NCBI RefSeq assembly: GCF_020886315.1
Contig: NZ_AP025226.1
Coordinates: 2,816,001-2,880,000, forward strand
Length of the DNA stretch: 64,000 nucleotides
DNA from: Saccharolobus caldissimus
GTDB taxonomy: Archaea > Thermoproteota > Thermoprotei_A > Sulfolobales > Sulfolobaceae
Direction of reading: 5' to 3'
Of the stretch, positions 47,848-57,773 are shown piece after piece. The notes under the pieces are model-generated. The model saw nothing but the letters and a program-made list of their open reading frames with translations. It did no database searches and had not been told where the DNA came from. The position numbers and the translations under genes were made by a program. Position 1 is the stretch's first letter. Every line of letters begins with the position of its first letter.

Positions 47848-49644
47848 ATGGATTATGCAATACTTAGCGTAATATTACTATTTACGTTATTGTTAGCTTA
47901 TTTACTAGCCAGACTTAAAATTTCTCCAGTAATAGCATATCTTTTAGGTGGTTTGTTTGCATCCACATACCTAAATTTCGACTTTAATTCCTCTTACTTT
48001 AGTATTCTAAATTTCTTAGCATTAAACTTATTGGCCTTTGAAATAGGTACTTCATTTGATATTTCTAGAGCTAGAGAACTATTTAGAAGGGCGATTGGAA
48101 TAGCCTTAGTTGAATTAGTATTAATATTATTATTGTCCTATTATGCAGGACTATATTTATTACATTTAGATCCTTTTATATCTTTATTTTTAGTCATGGC
48201 TTCTATAGATACTAGTACTTCAATACTATATAAAATATTAGGACGAAAGACTAATAAGGAAGATAAGGATTTACTAATAGCTGTAGCATCAATAGAAGAC
48301 ATAGAAGTGTTCTTCCTATATTCTATTGTCGTAGCCTTAAACGGTTCCATAAATTTTGTAAGAATATTGTCTGTAATAGTTGAGGTAATATTGGCTGGGC
48401 TAATTGTATATGTTTTCGCTAAATATTTTATAACAGGATTATCAGTCTTTACACCTTTAAGTATAGAAGATGAAAGCATACTTATCTTGTTACCAATTGC
48501 ATTAGTATTTGTCTTTGAGTATATCTCACAAATAACTGAAATACCCACAACTTTAACAATGATATTAGCGGGCTTAGCTTTTTCCTCAATTAGCGGAAGT
48601 GAAAGAGTAATTAAGTTGACTGCACCAATTAGAGAGTTTGCTTTAATCTTCTTCTTCTTATCCGTAGGCAGTTATCTAAAAGTTACGGCTTCAATATTTA
48701 CATTTATCTTAATTTCTCTTCTAGTATTAATTATAAAATACTTCTCATTTAGTATAGCTTCATGGCTAACTGGAACGACATTTGTAAAGTCTTTTACTAA
48801 TGGCTTTTATATGTTGCCGATAAGTGAATTCGGAATCATAGTTTCCTTAGAGGCTTTACAACAAGGAATTAACGTATCTGTAGTATATTACGTCTCAGTT
48901 GTAGTAGTTTTAATATCATCTATAATAGCTTCGATTATAGCTACTAGAGTATCAATATTTCAAAGGATTATAGGATTAGTATACTCTAATTCTTACTTTT
49001 TAAGGCAATTGGATTCTGCAATAGTTTGGCTAAATAGAAACATATCTAAAGATCTCTCCCCTCTATCAAAATCCCTAATTTTTAGAGGTTTTATCAAATT
49101 ATTCCTATACTTACTATTACCTTATATTTTATTCCCTATTATTAACGACTTCGTAAAAGCCTTAGTTGATCCAATAGGCAATATCTTATTGGAATATAGT
49201 ATATATGCTGGAGAAATAATAATAGCAATGTTTTTATTGATGATATTCCTATCTGAAGGAGCTAAACTTTATTTTACAATAAATAATGAAATTCTAATGA
49301 GGATAATAAAAATGAAAAGCAGATTATTCAAACAATTTTGGCTAGAGCTCATGGCTATCTCATCAACATTTTATATATTATTTATTTCATTAATATATAT
49401 TATATTTGAAATTGTACCATTATTATATAATTTTCCGAGTAATATTTCATTAATACCAATTATATTAGGACTTTATTTAGCTTATAGAAGAAGAAACATA
49501 AAAGTTAACGCAATTGCATTCAGTAGGTTAAATAGAAATGGAATTACTAATAAAAATATAGTTAAATCAAGTCTTAAAAGTATAAGAAAATTAAGGAAAA
49601 ATAATTTTAGATATAGAATAGCAAAAATTCTTCTAGGAAAATAG
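47848..49644 (+). CDS. CPA2-type cation/proton antiporter (KefB/NapA-like)
   Basis: A 598-aa membrane protein. The first about 385 residues hold 12-13 helices of the monovalent cation:proton antiporter-2 family: ARLKISPVIAYLLGGLFAST, FEIGTSFDISRARELFRRAI and the discontinuous-helix region VMASIDTSTSILYKILG. A second hydrophobic region (about 405-560, four to five helices) and a basic tail replace the usual Trk-N/RCK domain. It exchanges Na+ or K+ for protons across the plasma membrane, relevant to acid growth. ATG 47848 is preferred over two upstream TTG codons. Confidence 0.85.
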   Translation: MDYAILSVILLFTLLLAYLLARLKISPVIAYLLGGLFASTYLNFDFNSSYFSILNFLALNLLAFEIGTSFDISRARELFRRAIGIALVELVLILLLSYYAGLYLLHLDPFISLFLVMASIDTSTSILYKILGRKTNKEDKDLLIAVASIEDIEVFFLYSIVVALNGSINFVRILSVIVEVILAGLIVYVFAKYFITGLSVFTPLSIEDESILILLPIALVFVFEYISQITEIPTTLTMILAGLAFSSISGSERVIKLTAPIREFALIFFFLSVGSYLKVTASIFTFILISLLVLIIKYFSFSIASWLTGTTFVKSFTNGFYMLPISEFGIIVSLEALQQGINVSVVYYVSVVVVLISSIIASIIATRVSIFQRIIGLVYSNSYFLRQLDSAIVWLNRNISKDLSPLSKSLIFRGFIKLFLYLLLPYILFPIINDFVKALVDPIGNILLEYSIYAGEIIIAMFLLMIFLSEGAKLYFTINNEILMRIIKMKSRLFKQFWLELMAISSTFYILFISLIYIIFEIVPLLYNFPSNISLIPIILGLYLAYRRRNIKVNAIAFSRLNRNGITNKNIVKSSLKSIRKLRKNNFRYRIAKILLGK

Positions 49645-49888
49645 TCTTAGAAATGAAATAAATATATTAAAATTAATATTATAATATAGAACATATTAAC
49701 AATTAAACTCTCTACAAAAAGTTTAAAGATTGTGTATAGTTTGTACTTTTAAATGTATAGTATCTTATAGATAAAAACACTTAATAAAATTTTAATTGTG
49801 ACTAGTGTCTTATACTTTCTAACCTAGCACGGGAAAAATTAGAAGTCCATGAAACTCTATATATCTCCTTTTAAATCTATTAATTAGT

Positions 49889-50845
49889 ATGCAATACACA
49901 ATTCACGCAAAAACGCATAATAAGTGGGATAATACATTACCACCTATTATGAGCATCACGGATGGAGACATAATTACGGTAGAGACAAAAGAAGCCTCAG
50001 ACGAACAAGTAACTCCTACATCTACTCCTCAAGATTTAGCTAAACTCGATTTTTCTAAGATTCACCCTTTAACTGGCCCTATAGAAATAAAGGGAGCTGA
50101 ACCAGGAGATGTTATAGAGATTGAATTTTTAGAGTTCAAGCATAAAGGGTGGGGATGGACTGGAGTAATACCAGGATTCGGATTTCTAGCGGATGAGCAA
50201 TATACTGCTCCAATTGATCTTCAAGGGCCTGCATTAAAGATATGGAAAGTTGATGAAAAATACGCTTATGCTAAATTTGGCGATTTAAATGTAAAAGTAC
50301 CCATTAGCCCATTCCCTGGTGTAATAGGAACTGCTCTGCCTTATAGGGGCAAATTAAGTACAATACCCCCAAGAGAAAACGGAGGAAATATGGATATAAA
50401 ACACCTTACAGTTGGAACTAAATTATATTTGCCAGTTTTCGTTAAGGGTGGTTTATTATCAATCGGTGATACTCACTTAGCTCAAGGAGATGGAGAAGTA
50501 TGCGGTACGGCAATAGAGGCTCCTATGGAAGTTACAATGAAAGTTAAATTATTAAAGAACATAGGATTAACTCAGCCTATATTTATTACTAAAAAAGTTA
50601 AAGAAATAGAATCTAATGAGTACATAGCATATCCAGGAATTGATAGTAATTTATGGAACGCTGCTAAGAAAGCGATAAAGGGCATAATTTCAATTCTTGC
50701 CAAATACATGTCACCAGTTGAGGCATATATATTAGCTAGCGTAGCTGTAAATTTAAGAATTAGTGAAGTTGTAGATGTACCCAATTGGATAGTTACCGCA
50801 TATCTACCAAAGGATATTTTTGAGACTGAAATAGAAATATTTTGA
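49889..50845 (+). CDS. Acetamidase/formamidase family amidohydrolase
   Basis: A 318-aa amidase of the FmdA/AmdA family that releases ammonia from short amides such as formamide or acetamide. Family signatures include the N-terminal HAKTHNKWDNTLPP, the HPLTGPIEIKGAEPGDVIEI segment, the GDTHLAQGDGEVCGTAIEAP motif that is diagnostic, and ASVAVNLRISEVVDVPNW near the end. The length fits the family. The gene stands alone with its own upstream TATA (TCCTTTTAAAT, 49867-49877). Confidence 0.92.
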   Translation: MQYTIHAKTHNKWDNTLPPIMSITDGDIITVETKEASDEQVTPTSTPQDLAKLDFSKIHPLTGPIEIKGAEPGDVIEIEFLEFKHKGWGWTGVIPGFGFLADEQYTAPIDLQGPALKIWKVDEKYAYAKFGDLNVKVPISPFPGVIGTALPYRGKLSTIPPRENGGNMDIKHLTVGTKLYLPVFVKGGLLSIGDTHLAQGDGEVCGTAIEAPMEVTMKVKLLKNIGLTQPIFITKKVKEIESNEYIAYPGIDSNLWNAAKKAIKGIISILAKYMSPVEAYILASVAVNLRISEVVDVPNWIVTAYLPKDIFETEIEIF

Positions 50846-51055
50846 TTTCTAATTTTTTATAAAAATAGATTAGTTTGAAATTCTTTAATTTAGAATATGA
50901 AGTTTAAAAACTGTATAACTAGTATGGCAATAATTTTGTTAATTTAGCATAAATCATATAATTAAAAATTTATGTTCAACTAAACGTGAGACTGTAACTC
51001 TTTTACATAACTACTCGTTATTTTTAATTACTTCTAAATACCGTTTTTTGGTTAA

Positions 51056-51300
51056 GTAATGTTTATATAGCATTACAATATATTTTCAATTGATGAACTC
51101 CCAACTGATGACGAGCTCTGCTCACGAGGGTGGGAGTGATAAAAACTGAATGGGAGGGTAGTGGTGTTTCCCTCGACTAGCCCCAATGAGTTAAGGGTGA
51201 CTGTGTATGATCCCTTAAGAGGGGTGCCCGTGGCAGAATTAGAAGTAATTAAAAGTAAGGATAAGTTACGCCACGGGTAAACACTTGTCAGCAAGAAAGT
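51056..51300 (+). ncRNA. GC-rich hairpin-rich locus: candidate structured RNA or relic of an IS200/IS605-type 3' end
   Basis: It lies in a 734-base gene-free stretch (50846-51579; the rest is plain AT-rich). The TATA TTTATATA (51062-51069) is flanked by an inverted repeat, GTAATG (51056-51061) and CATTAC (51071-51076), predicting a start near 51090. Four stems follow: ACTCCCA/TGGGAGT (51097-51103/51131-51137), GAGGG/CCCTC (51154-51158/51170-51174), TTAAGGG/CCCTTAA (51191-51197/51212-51218) and CCCGTGGC/GCCACGGG (51227-51234/51270-51277). Two short open frames (51093-51149 and 51143-51280) also read like a frameshifted protein tail, with PLRGVPVAELEVIKSKDKLR before the stop. A TnpB remnant with its omegaRNA-like end and a dedicated RNA gene are both possible. 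Confidence 0.45.
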
Positions 51301-51579
51301 GGATAGTATATTTTTCCTTAATTTTTTGAATATTTACGTATCTGATAAAAATGAATTTAGAAGTTTAAACTAAGTTTCAAATGAACGAAATTTTGTTGCT
51401 CACACTCGTTTAATTGACATATCTTAAAAATTAATTTTGTAAAATTTAAAATAAATATAAATTTATCTCATATAATGAAATTTATCTTTTTATTATCATA
51501 TAATTATTTTTAATTTGTACTTTTGAAAATGTTTGTCAACGTTTAACTATTTTAAGAACAATTGGATATAAACTAGCTT

Positions 51580-52434
51580 ATGAAAGTGGATGAGTTTGAG
51601 CGTATTATCAAAGATAAAACTAGGAGAGAAATTATTACATATTTATATCAAAAGGGAAAAGCCACATATAGTGAAATTCTTACTGACTTAAATTTATCTA
51701 CTGGAAAACTTAACTATCATTTAAAAATTTTGGAACCATTAATTAAGAAAGAGCAAAATTATTATATGCTAAACGATTTAGGTTTACAAGTAGCTCAGTT
51801 GTTATCCTCATTAGGATTAGCAGAAAATAATAAGCTGGAATCTAAGGAAATTCTTTCCTCCCTTTCTCCTTTCCTTTCTCTTTTATCGTTATTTTTCCTC
51901 ATGTTATCTACATATTCTGGTACATTGTATCTAGCCTTATCAATAATCTTTATCGTTTTTTCAGCGTATCTTTCATTAGTTTATAAGAGCGAGAAATTAG
52001 GTTGGTTGTTTGTATTTCTTGCAATACTTTTTCCATATTCACAGTTATTAATAATAGCTAACTATCAATACTATTTTCCAATAAGTCTCATTTTCGGATT
52101 TTATAAATCTGGTATATTTTTCGGGTTATCAAGTTTAATTGTAAATTCAATATATTTTATTTTTGTGCTTCCAATATATCTCGATGAAATTACAAAATTC
52201 ATAGTCGCTTTAATGGGAAATTTAATAGTTCCTATAATAGAAACAATAGCTGAAATCTATTCTACAATTACTATGAAAATGTTGATTCACACTGGCGTAA
52301 TGCCTTTAAGCTTCATATTAGTGCTAATATCCGGTATTATATCATATTATAGGGGATATCTAAATAATTATAAAATATTATTTTATAGTGTAATTATATG
52401 TTCAGTAATATTATTGATATATATAATATTATAG
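51580..52434 (+). CDS. ArsR-like winged-helix protein with C-terminal membrane domain
   Basis: A 284-aa protein. Residues 1-75 form an archaeal ArsR/wHTH domain: ERIIKDKTRREIITYLYQKG, then ATYSEILTDLNLSTGKLNYH and a wing. About six or seven hydrophobic helices follow (about 90-284). It is therefore a membrane-embedded DNA-binding protein that could sense a membrane or extracellular signal. ATG 51580 fits the family start MKVDEFERIIKDKTRREI. The gene is monocistronic, and a second membrane-anchored wHTH protein (at 62477) has the opposite domain order. Confidence 0.8.
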   Translation: MKVDEFERIIKDKTRREIITYLYQKGKATYSEILTDLNLSTGKLNYHLKILEPLIKKEQNYYMLNDLGLQVAQLLSSLGLAENNKLESKEILSSLSPFLSLLSLFFLMLSTYSGTLYLALSIIFIVFSAYLSLVYKSEKLGWLFVFLAILFPYSQLLIIANYQYYFPISLIFGFYKSGIFFGLSSLIVNSIYFIFVLPIYLDEITKFIVALMGNLIVPIIETIAEIYSTITMKMLIHTGVMPLSFILVLISGIISYYRGYLNNYKILFYSVIICSVILLIYIIL

Positions 52435-52558
52435 ATCTATTTGTAAATCTTAAATATATTATATTTATATAACATAATTTTAAAACATAACTCACAAATA
52501 TTTGACGATTATGAGGCTAGTGGAAAATATTTATATTTATAAACTCCGTATAAGAAGC

Positions 52559-53356
52559 ATGAAGTATTATCAAATAGCCATCATAATCGTTGCTATCGTG
52601 ATTATTATAGTAGGTATTATAATTTTTCAGCATAATTTCACGTCACAGCAAATTATAAGTAAAGTAGTATTTCCTACGCAGCAGCAAATATCTTCTACTT
52701 TAGGTCCAGATTGGAATGTGACTGGTCTATTTGAGGAAAATTATACTAACGCAGTTTATCAACAATATCCTGGAGCTATAACACTTTATCAAGAGTACGT
52801 TCAGAAAGATAATCAGACAGTAACTATTACAGTTTTATTGCTTAACTCATCCTCTTCACAATTAAAGGGAATTAAGGTAGGTAAATACTTAGTTATGGCA
52901 AATGTCACTGGAAACTCGTCTCCCATTAATTTAAACAGTGTAGAGAATTTAGAAGTAGAAACATTAAAGAGTGGGATGGGATTAACTCCAACTTTAAACC
53001 CACTCTTAATATCAGCAAATAAGAATATTACAATATTAGAATTCGGTAACGCTACTACTAGAAATTATACAATATATTTTGAGACTATTATGTATAATAA
53101 CTCCTATATCTCAATAGATTTGGCTAAATCGTCTAACATAACTAGCTTATTTGACACACTTTTATCTAGTGCTGGAAGGAACGTTACGGTATCAACTATA
53201 GATAGTGCGAAGTATTTTAACTTAAGTTTCGTAAGCGTGTATGGTTCAATTTATTACACTGTTGGAATTAAGGGGAATTACTTAGTGTTTATACAAGCTC
53301 AGTCTCCTCAGTCCTTTAACTTCTTCATTTTGATGATTAATAGGGTTTCTCAATAA
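52559..53356 (+). CDS. Membrane-anchored secreted protein, 265 aa, unknown
   Basis: [20 protein letters not shown] is a single N-terminal anchor; the rest is an extracytoplasmic domain rich in Asn, Ser, Thr and Tyr with many N-x-S/T sequons. No family is recognised. A PsbP-like or S-layer-associated fold is conceivable. I choose ATG 52559 since TTTATATTTATAA (52530-52542) is about 25 bases upstream; an earlier ATG at 52511 would be upstream of this promoter. The end overlaps the convergent FAH-family gene by 20 bases. Confidence 0.62.
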   Translation: MKYYQIAIIIVAIVIIIVGIIIFQHNFTSQQIISKVVFPTQQQISSTLGPDWNVTGLFEENYTNAVYQQYPGAITLYQEYVQKDNQTVTITVLLLNSSSSQLKGIKVGKYLVMANVTGNSSPINLNSVENLEVETLKSGMGLTPTLNPLLISANKNITILEFGNATTRNYTIYFETIMYNNSYISIDLAKSSNITSLFDTLLSSAGRNVTVSTIDSAKYFNLSFVSVYGSIYYTVGIKGNYLVFIQAQSPQSFNFFILMINRVSQ

Positions 53357-54200
53357 TCGTGGGATTTTCTAATTTACCTATTTTTTCCACTTCTGCAACC
53401 ATTACAGCATTATTTATGGGCTTTAAGTAAAATTCTGAAACGTCTTCTACATTAATATATCCAATACTTCCAGTGGTTATTATAGTAAAGGGAGGTAATG
53501 TAACGATTTTCGAAAGCTCTACTAGAATATCTTCTATACTAAAAATGAATTCTTCAGAAGATCCTTCTTGAATCAGCTTATTATTATAGTAACTCCTCAT
53601 CATTAAGGAGTTCACATCCCCTATTTCATCTTCAGTAACTATGTAAGGCCCTATAGGTGCAAATGTATCCCTAACTTTGTTCCTAAAATGAGTTCCTCTA
53701 ACGTACATCTTTTTAACCTTTCCGTCAATAGGATCCCTTCTGAAAGCATAGTAACCGTCTTCCTTAAGTCCTGGCGGATAAGTTATGTCATTAAAAACAG
53801 AATATCCTAAAATGTAATCCTTTACTTCAGCCTTGCTTATACCTTTCATTTTCTTCTTTATTATAACAGCAATTTCCACTTCTGGTCTTATAGCGTCAGC
53901 TGGAGATAATATAGGCTGCTTATGGGCTATAGCTATTGTAGGTAATTTTAAAAAGAATTTAGGACTTTTAATCATTTCCTTAGCCTCTTCCTTACTTTCT
54001 ACCCCTAACATTTTAGGAGTATTAACTAACGTGCATACGATAGCTGAAGGTGTTATCGGTATATCAAAAACAATCTCATCTAACCTATAAGCCTCTCCTT
54101 TTTTCTCGCTATTGAAGTCCGAAATTTCATATACGTAATTTCCCTCAATTACCCCAAGCTTTTTAATATTTTTATAATAAAATGTCAAATATCTCGTCAA
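53337..54200 (-). CDS. Fumarylacetoacetate hydrolase (FAH) family protein
   Basis: A 287-aa member of the FAH family, whose enzymes hydrolyse, decarboxylate or dehydrate 2-oxo acids using Mg2+. Metal-ligand motifs are [13 protein letters not shown] (Glu-x-Glu) and GYSVFNDIT (Asp). [16 protein letters not shown] and [12 protein letters not shown] are typical later motifs. In Sulfolobus some relatives dehydrate 2-keto-3-deoxy sugar acids, but similarity to those is only at family level. The TTG start at 54200 is the best supported. It is divergent from the molybdenum hydroxylase gene, with a shared 126-base control region. Confidence 0.88.
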   Translation of the reverse strand: MTRYLTFYYKNIKKLGVIEGNYVYEISDFNSEKKGEAYRLDEIVFDIPITPSAIVCTLVNTPKMLGVESKEEAKEMIKSPKFFLKLPTIAIAHKQPILSPADAIRPEVEIAVIIKKKMKGISKAEVKDYILGYSVFNDITYPPGLKEDGYYAFRRDPIDGKVKKMYVRGTHFRNKVRDTFAPIGPYIVTEDEIGDVNSLMMRSYYNNKLIQEGSSEEFIFSIEDILVELSKIVTLPPFTIITTGSIGYINVEDVSEFYLKPINNAVMVAEVEKIGKLENPTIIEKPY

Positions 54201-54249
54201 ATTTTCTCACATTCAATATTAGACAAAAGGGCTAAAAGTCGAATATTAA

Positions 54250-54312
54250 ACCAGTTTAACAATTTAGTACAGTACTCGTACCAGTTTTATGGAAAACTAT
54301 TAAATTTTAAAC
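54250..54312. promoter_or_regulatory. Divergent control region with direct repeats around a palindrome
   Basis: Between the FAH-family and molybdenum hydroxylase starts, ACCAGTTT occurs at 54250-54257 and again at 54280-54287, exactly 30 bases apart. Between them AGTACAGTACT (54266-54276) is an odd-length palindrome. The rightward TATA-like ATTTTAAAC (54304-54312) follows, about 20 bases before GTG 54327. The arrangement suggests an operator controlling both genes, which would link the two enzymes functionally. No regulator gene is adjacent. Confidence 0.45.
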
Positions 54313-54326
54313 TAATATATCCAAAC

Positions 54327-56378
54327 GTGATAAAAGAAGATCTTCCTAAAATAACTGGCAAATCTACTTATATTGATGATATTAATCCTAAAAATGTTGT
54401 CTACCTTCACGTTATTAGATCCCCAATAGCTAGGGGGATAATAAAGAGCATATCTAAACCACAAAATGCATTACTAACCTTAACGTGGGATGACGTTAAA
54501 GCCTACATGCCAGTTAGGGCTGACCCCGAAATACTAAAACAATCTAAAATTGCTAAAATGCCCGTATTGGCTGATGGTAGAGTTAACTTCGTCGGACAAC
54601 CAGTTTTAGCATTTGTTGTAGAGGATAGATATAAGACTGAGGACGTAGCAGAAGAAGTTTCAATAGATTACGAAGAACTTAAACCCATAATAGATATAGA
54701 GCAAGCAATGAATAGTGATGACGAGATACATCCAGGAATTAAGAGAAACATTTCAGTAGATATGTTATTGGAAGGAGGGGACTTATCGGCGAAGAGAAAG
54801 GCTGAAGTAATAATTAGCAGAAAAATAAACCAGACTAGAATTGTCTCAAATCCCATGGAGCCTAAGGGAATAATAGCCTACTGGGATGGAGAGTACTTAA
54901 ATATTTACGGTTCGTTCCAGTCAGCATTTAGAATTAAAAATGACATAAGAGAAGTATTAAATATTCCACCAGAGAAGATCAAAGTTTATTCTGCTTCCAA
55001 TGTAGGAGGAGGTTTCGGAAATAAAGTTCCAGCTCATCCAGAATATGTTATAGCTGCAATAGCATCAATAAAATTGGGAAAACCCGTTAAATGGATTGAA
55101 ACAAGATTTGAACATCTTAAGAACCCTACTATAGGCAGAGGAGTCTTATCTGAAGTTAAAATGTACGCTACAAGACAAGGAGAAATTCTTGGGATAGAAG
55201 GTTATATTGCAGATGATTTAGGAGCTTATAACTACACGATAAACCCAACAACTCCAGCATTTATAGCCAGATTATTAACTGGCCCATATAGAATGAGATT
55301 CGCGTCTATAAGGGCTTATGGAGTATTTACGAATTTACCTCCTACTGGACCTTATAGGGGGGCAGGAAGACCAGAAGCCGCGCTAATACATGAAACGTTA
55401 GTTGAGGATCTAGCAGAGGAGTTAGGAATTGATCCTATAGAGATTAGAAGAAAGAACCTAATTGGAGATGAGGGATATATCACACCTTTGGGCGTTAAAA
55501 TAGACCCAGCAGGTTATAAGGAGGTACTAAATGAAGCGGAAAAATATTATAGAAAAGCTAAGGAGATATATAAAGATAAGGGTGTTGCTTTAGCAATCTT
55601 CACAGATATTGTCAGATTAAGCCCAGGTGAGGGAGCTAGGGTCAGAATAGAAAAGGGCAAAATAAAGATATATGTAGGTACTGGTCCTCATGGTCAAGCT
55701 CATGGAGATACTTTTGCGAAAATAGCCTCTGAAATACTTGGAATTCCTGAGGATTACATCGAGGTTATTACTAATAATACAGATGGGGTTAAAGAGGGAA
55801 TAGGGAGTTTTGGATCTAGAAGTGCAACAATAGGAGGTTCAGCGGTAATTGAAGCATGTAAACAGCTACTAAATAAGATAAACTTACCCATAGAAAAAGC
55901 GTTAAGGGAATTAGATGGAGTTGAGGCTGAAGTGTTTTATAAGGCTGATGATATTTTCGCCCCAGGTGCTCACGTAGCAGTTGTTGACCTAGATAGGGAA
56001 ACCGGCTTCGTTAAGGTTATAGACTATTACGCAGTAGATGACGTAGGTAGAGTCCTAAATAAAGAAGAAGTTGAGGGGCAAATTATTGGTGGAGTTCTAC
56101 AAGGAGTTTCGCAAGTATTATGGGAGCAAGCCCCTTATGACAATAACGGTAATCCGCTATTCTCTTCAATAGCAGACTGTGGGGTTCCTACAGCCGTAGA
56201 GGCTAGTTATAAGGTTAAGGTGAATGAAGTAGAGTTTCCATCTAATTTACCAGTTAAGAGCAGAGGGGTAGGTGAAGCTGGAACTACTGGCGCATTACCA
56301 GCAGTATTTTTAGCCCTAGAAAAGATAGCTAAAAGAAAATTCATAAAAACTCCAATACTTCCATGGGAAATTGTATAG
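54327..56378 (+). CDS. Second orphan molybdopterin-binding subunit, xanthine dehydrogenase family
   Basis: A 683-aa molybdenum hydroxylase large subunit, shorter than the 726-aa homologue at 706-2886. Motifs: [11 protein letters not shown] at the N-terminus, [23 protein letters not shown], the [11 protein letters not shown] loop, [17 protein letters not shown] and [14 protein letters not shown] with Glu650 as the expected catalytic base. The last about 20 residues of the longer relative are missing. No medium or small subunit gene is adjacent. The GTG start at 54327 fits a leaderless message. The divergent FAH-family partner suggests oxidation of an aldehyde to an acid that feeds a 2-oxo acid pathway; this is inference. 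Confidence 0.88.
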   Translation: MIKEDLPKITGKSTYIDDINPKNVVYLHVIRSPIARGIIKSISKPQNALLTLTWDDVKAYMPVRADPEILKQSKIAKMPVLADGRVNFVGQPVLAFVVEDRYKTEDVAEEVSIDYEELKPIIDIEQAMNSDDEIHPGIKRNISVDMLLEGGDLSAKRKAEVIISRKINQTRIVSNPMEPKGIIAYWDGEYLNIYGSFQSAFRIKNDIREVLNIPPEKIKVYSASNVGGGFGNKVPAHPEYVIAAIASIKLGKPVKWIETRFEHLKNPTIGRGVLSEVKMYATRQGEILGIEGYIADDLGAYNYTINPTTPAFIARLLTGPYRMRFASIRAYGVFTNLPPTGPYRGAGRPEAALIHETLVEDLAEELGIDPIEIRRKNLIGDEGYITPLGVKIDPAGYKEVLNEAEKYYRKAKEIYKDKGVALAIFTDIVRLSPGEGARVRIEKGKIKIYVGTGPHGQAHGDTFAKIASEILGIPEDYIEVITNNTDGVKEGIGSFGSRSATIGGSAVIEACKQLLNKINLPIEKALRELDGVEAEVFYKADDIFAPGAHVAVVDLDRETGFVKVIDYYAVDDVGRVLNKEEVEGQIIGGVLQGVSQVLWEQAPYDNNGNPLFSSIADCGVPTAVEASYKVKVNEVEFPSNLPVKSRGVGEAGTTGALPAVFLALEKIAKRKFIKTPILPWEIV

Positions 56379-56413
56379 AAAAATATTGTACAAAAATATT
56401 TAGCTTTTCTGCT

Positions 56414-56497
56414 TTACCACTCTTCTTCCTCTTCCTCGAAAAGATCTTCTTCTTCCCAATCTTCCTCTTCTTCCCATTCCTCTTCTTCGAAAATCAT
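56414..56497 (-). CDS. Ultra-acidic 27-residue microprotein
   Basis: A short minus-strand frame encodes Met-Ile-Phe followed by blocks of Glu/Asp separated by single Trp, Leu or Phe: 17 Glu and 2 Asp among 27 residues, with three Trp and two Phe. Codon use is mixed (GAA and GAG), so it is not a simple trinucleotide slip. A minus-strand TATA CTTATATTA (56519-56527) lies about 25 bases before ATG 56497, giving a leaderless start; ATG 56509 would add four residues. It is convergent with the molybdenum hydroxylase gene, 35 bases away. The function is unknown; a DNA mimic, metal buffer or protein-binding tail are possibilities. Confidence 0.5.
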   Translation of the reverse strand: MIFEEEEWEEEEDWEEEDLFEEEEEEW

Positions 56498-56807
56498 TAT
56501 ATGCACCATGTTAAGCTCTAATATAAGATTAAAATGTTTTTGGAACTAAATGATCTTAAAATATTAAATTCTTTTACAGAATGTACATCGGAATCTATTT
56601 TTACTGATTTTATGAATTAAATGATAAAGCGTGAATATTGATAAACGCTTTATTATATTTTAACTTATTTAAGTTAAATTTGTATAATTAAATTATAGAT
56701 ATATAAATTTATAAAATAATTAACTGTAAATTATAGTTGTTTTCAAAGTAAAATGGTAATGCAATTATGGAATAGTTAAATAGCTTTTCTGCAGTATAAT
56801 TAATTAA
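56498..56807. other. AT-rich intergenic region
   Basis: About 310 bases between the acidic microprotein and the amidotransferase gene. It is strongly A+T and holds the microprotein promoter at 56519-56527 and, at the right, AATAGTTAAATAGC (56769-56782), a likely TATA region about 30 bases before ATG 56808. No other gene, repeat or GC-rich structure is seen. Confidence 0.5.
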
Positions 56808-57539
56808 ATGTGTAGGATGTTTGCATACTTCGGTAGCTCACCACGTAAGGTAGAGGAGTTACTAGATTGTTTAAAGAAATCTGCTGAAAAAGATGTATAT
56901 CTCAATAACTCAAGTCATCCAGACGGTTGGGGTTTTGTCCTCTTAACTAAGGATAAAATATTTCACTATAGAAGTGCAAATCCCATATTTGATGAAGAAT
57001 TTCCAATTAATTTAAAATCTGAGGAGATGATGCTTATAGTTCACGCTAGGCAGGCTACTGATAAAAGTCTAGTAGGCTCTCAGTTTTCTCACCCATACGT
57101 TGAATCAAATGAAAAGGCTATTTACTATTTCGCTCATAATGGTAGTGTTGATAAGGAGGCCTTATCAAAAATTCTTAACATTAATTCAGTGAGAATGGTA
57201 GATAGTGAGCTTGCACTAAAATATATCATAAACGGTGATATCTTTGGAAATATTCACTCACTGAAAAAATTTACAAAATCTTCTTTAAATATGTTCCTTT
57301 TAGAAATAGAAAGAAATGGCAATGCTAACTTATATTATATGAACTATTTTAATAGGAATTATTTACAATCTAAGAATATAAGTGATATTTATTATAAGAT
57401 GTACATAGATAATGAGAATGGAATAGCAGTATACTCCTCGACAATAAATTATTACTGTAATAATAAGGGAAAGGAGGTAAATGAAGGGATTATCGAAAAA
57501 ATAGGTGAAATGAAAATTAAATTAGGCTATAATAAATGA
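56808..57539 (+). CDS. Class II glutamine amidotransferase-like protein
   Basis: An Ntn-type glutaminase domain of 243 aa. MCRMFAYFG places the catalytic Cys at position 2, exposed after Met removal. SSHPDGWGFVLLT, LIVHARQATD (the Arg that binds glutamine) and FAHNGSVD (the Asn-Gly oxyanion motif) complete the active site. Like YafJ-type proteins it has no synthase domain, so it may supply ammonia to an unlinked partner or hydrolyse a gamma-glutamyl compound. It is monocistronic. Confidence 0.9.
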   Translation: MCRMFAYFGSSPRKVEELLDCLKKSAEKDVYLNNSSHPDGWGFVLLTKDKIFHYRSANPIFDEEFPINLKSEEMMLIVHARQATDKSLVGSQFSHPYVESNEKAIYYFAHNGSVDKEALSKILNINSVRMVDSELALKYIINGDIFGNIHSLKKFTKSSLNMFLLEIERNGNANLYYMNYFNRNYLQSKNISDIYYKMYIDNENGIAVYSSTINYYCNNKGKEVNEGIIEKIGEMKIKLGYNK

Positions 57540-57773
57540 CTATATACCAATAACTAAACAAAAATTGTAGTATAATAAAATATCTGTTTATTTATACATA
57601 TTACTTTTTGTAAAATTTTTCTATGAATAAAGTTTTATAACTATATTCATATTTATCAATATTATGAATATAATTTATATTATTATAATATCCAAATCAT
57701 TAAAATAAAAACCCAATATAATCTTCTAGCTAAAGGAAGAAAGATTTTAAAAAGTATAAACAATATAAACCTC

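Noticed and set aside
51266-51276. 11-base match TTACGCCACGG to the NRAMP-like operator at 18455-18465
   Set aside because: Here the bases belong to the 8-bp stem pairing with 51227-51234 and the right half lacks GGCGTAAA. It is not in a promoter position, so coincidence is more likely than a third operator.
51073-51294. 73-codon minus-strand frame across the GC-rich locus
   Set aside because: It is antisense to the hairpin-rich block, has low-complexity Ser runs derived from the GC-rich stems, and has no promoter pattern; the plus strand has the TATA box and matching predicted start.
43433-53356. Paralogy of the secreted proteins at 43433 and 52559
   Set aside because: The shared pattern around GxxW and following Asn/Thr residues is too short and too typical of sequon-rich surface proteins to claim common ancestry.
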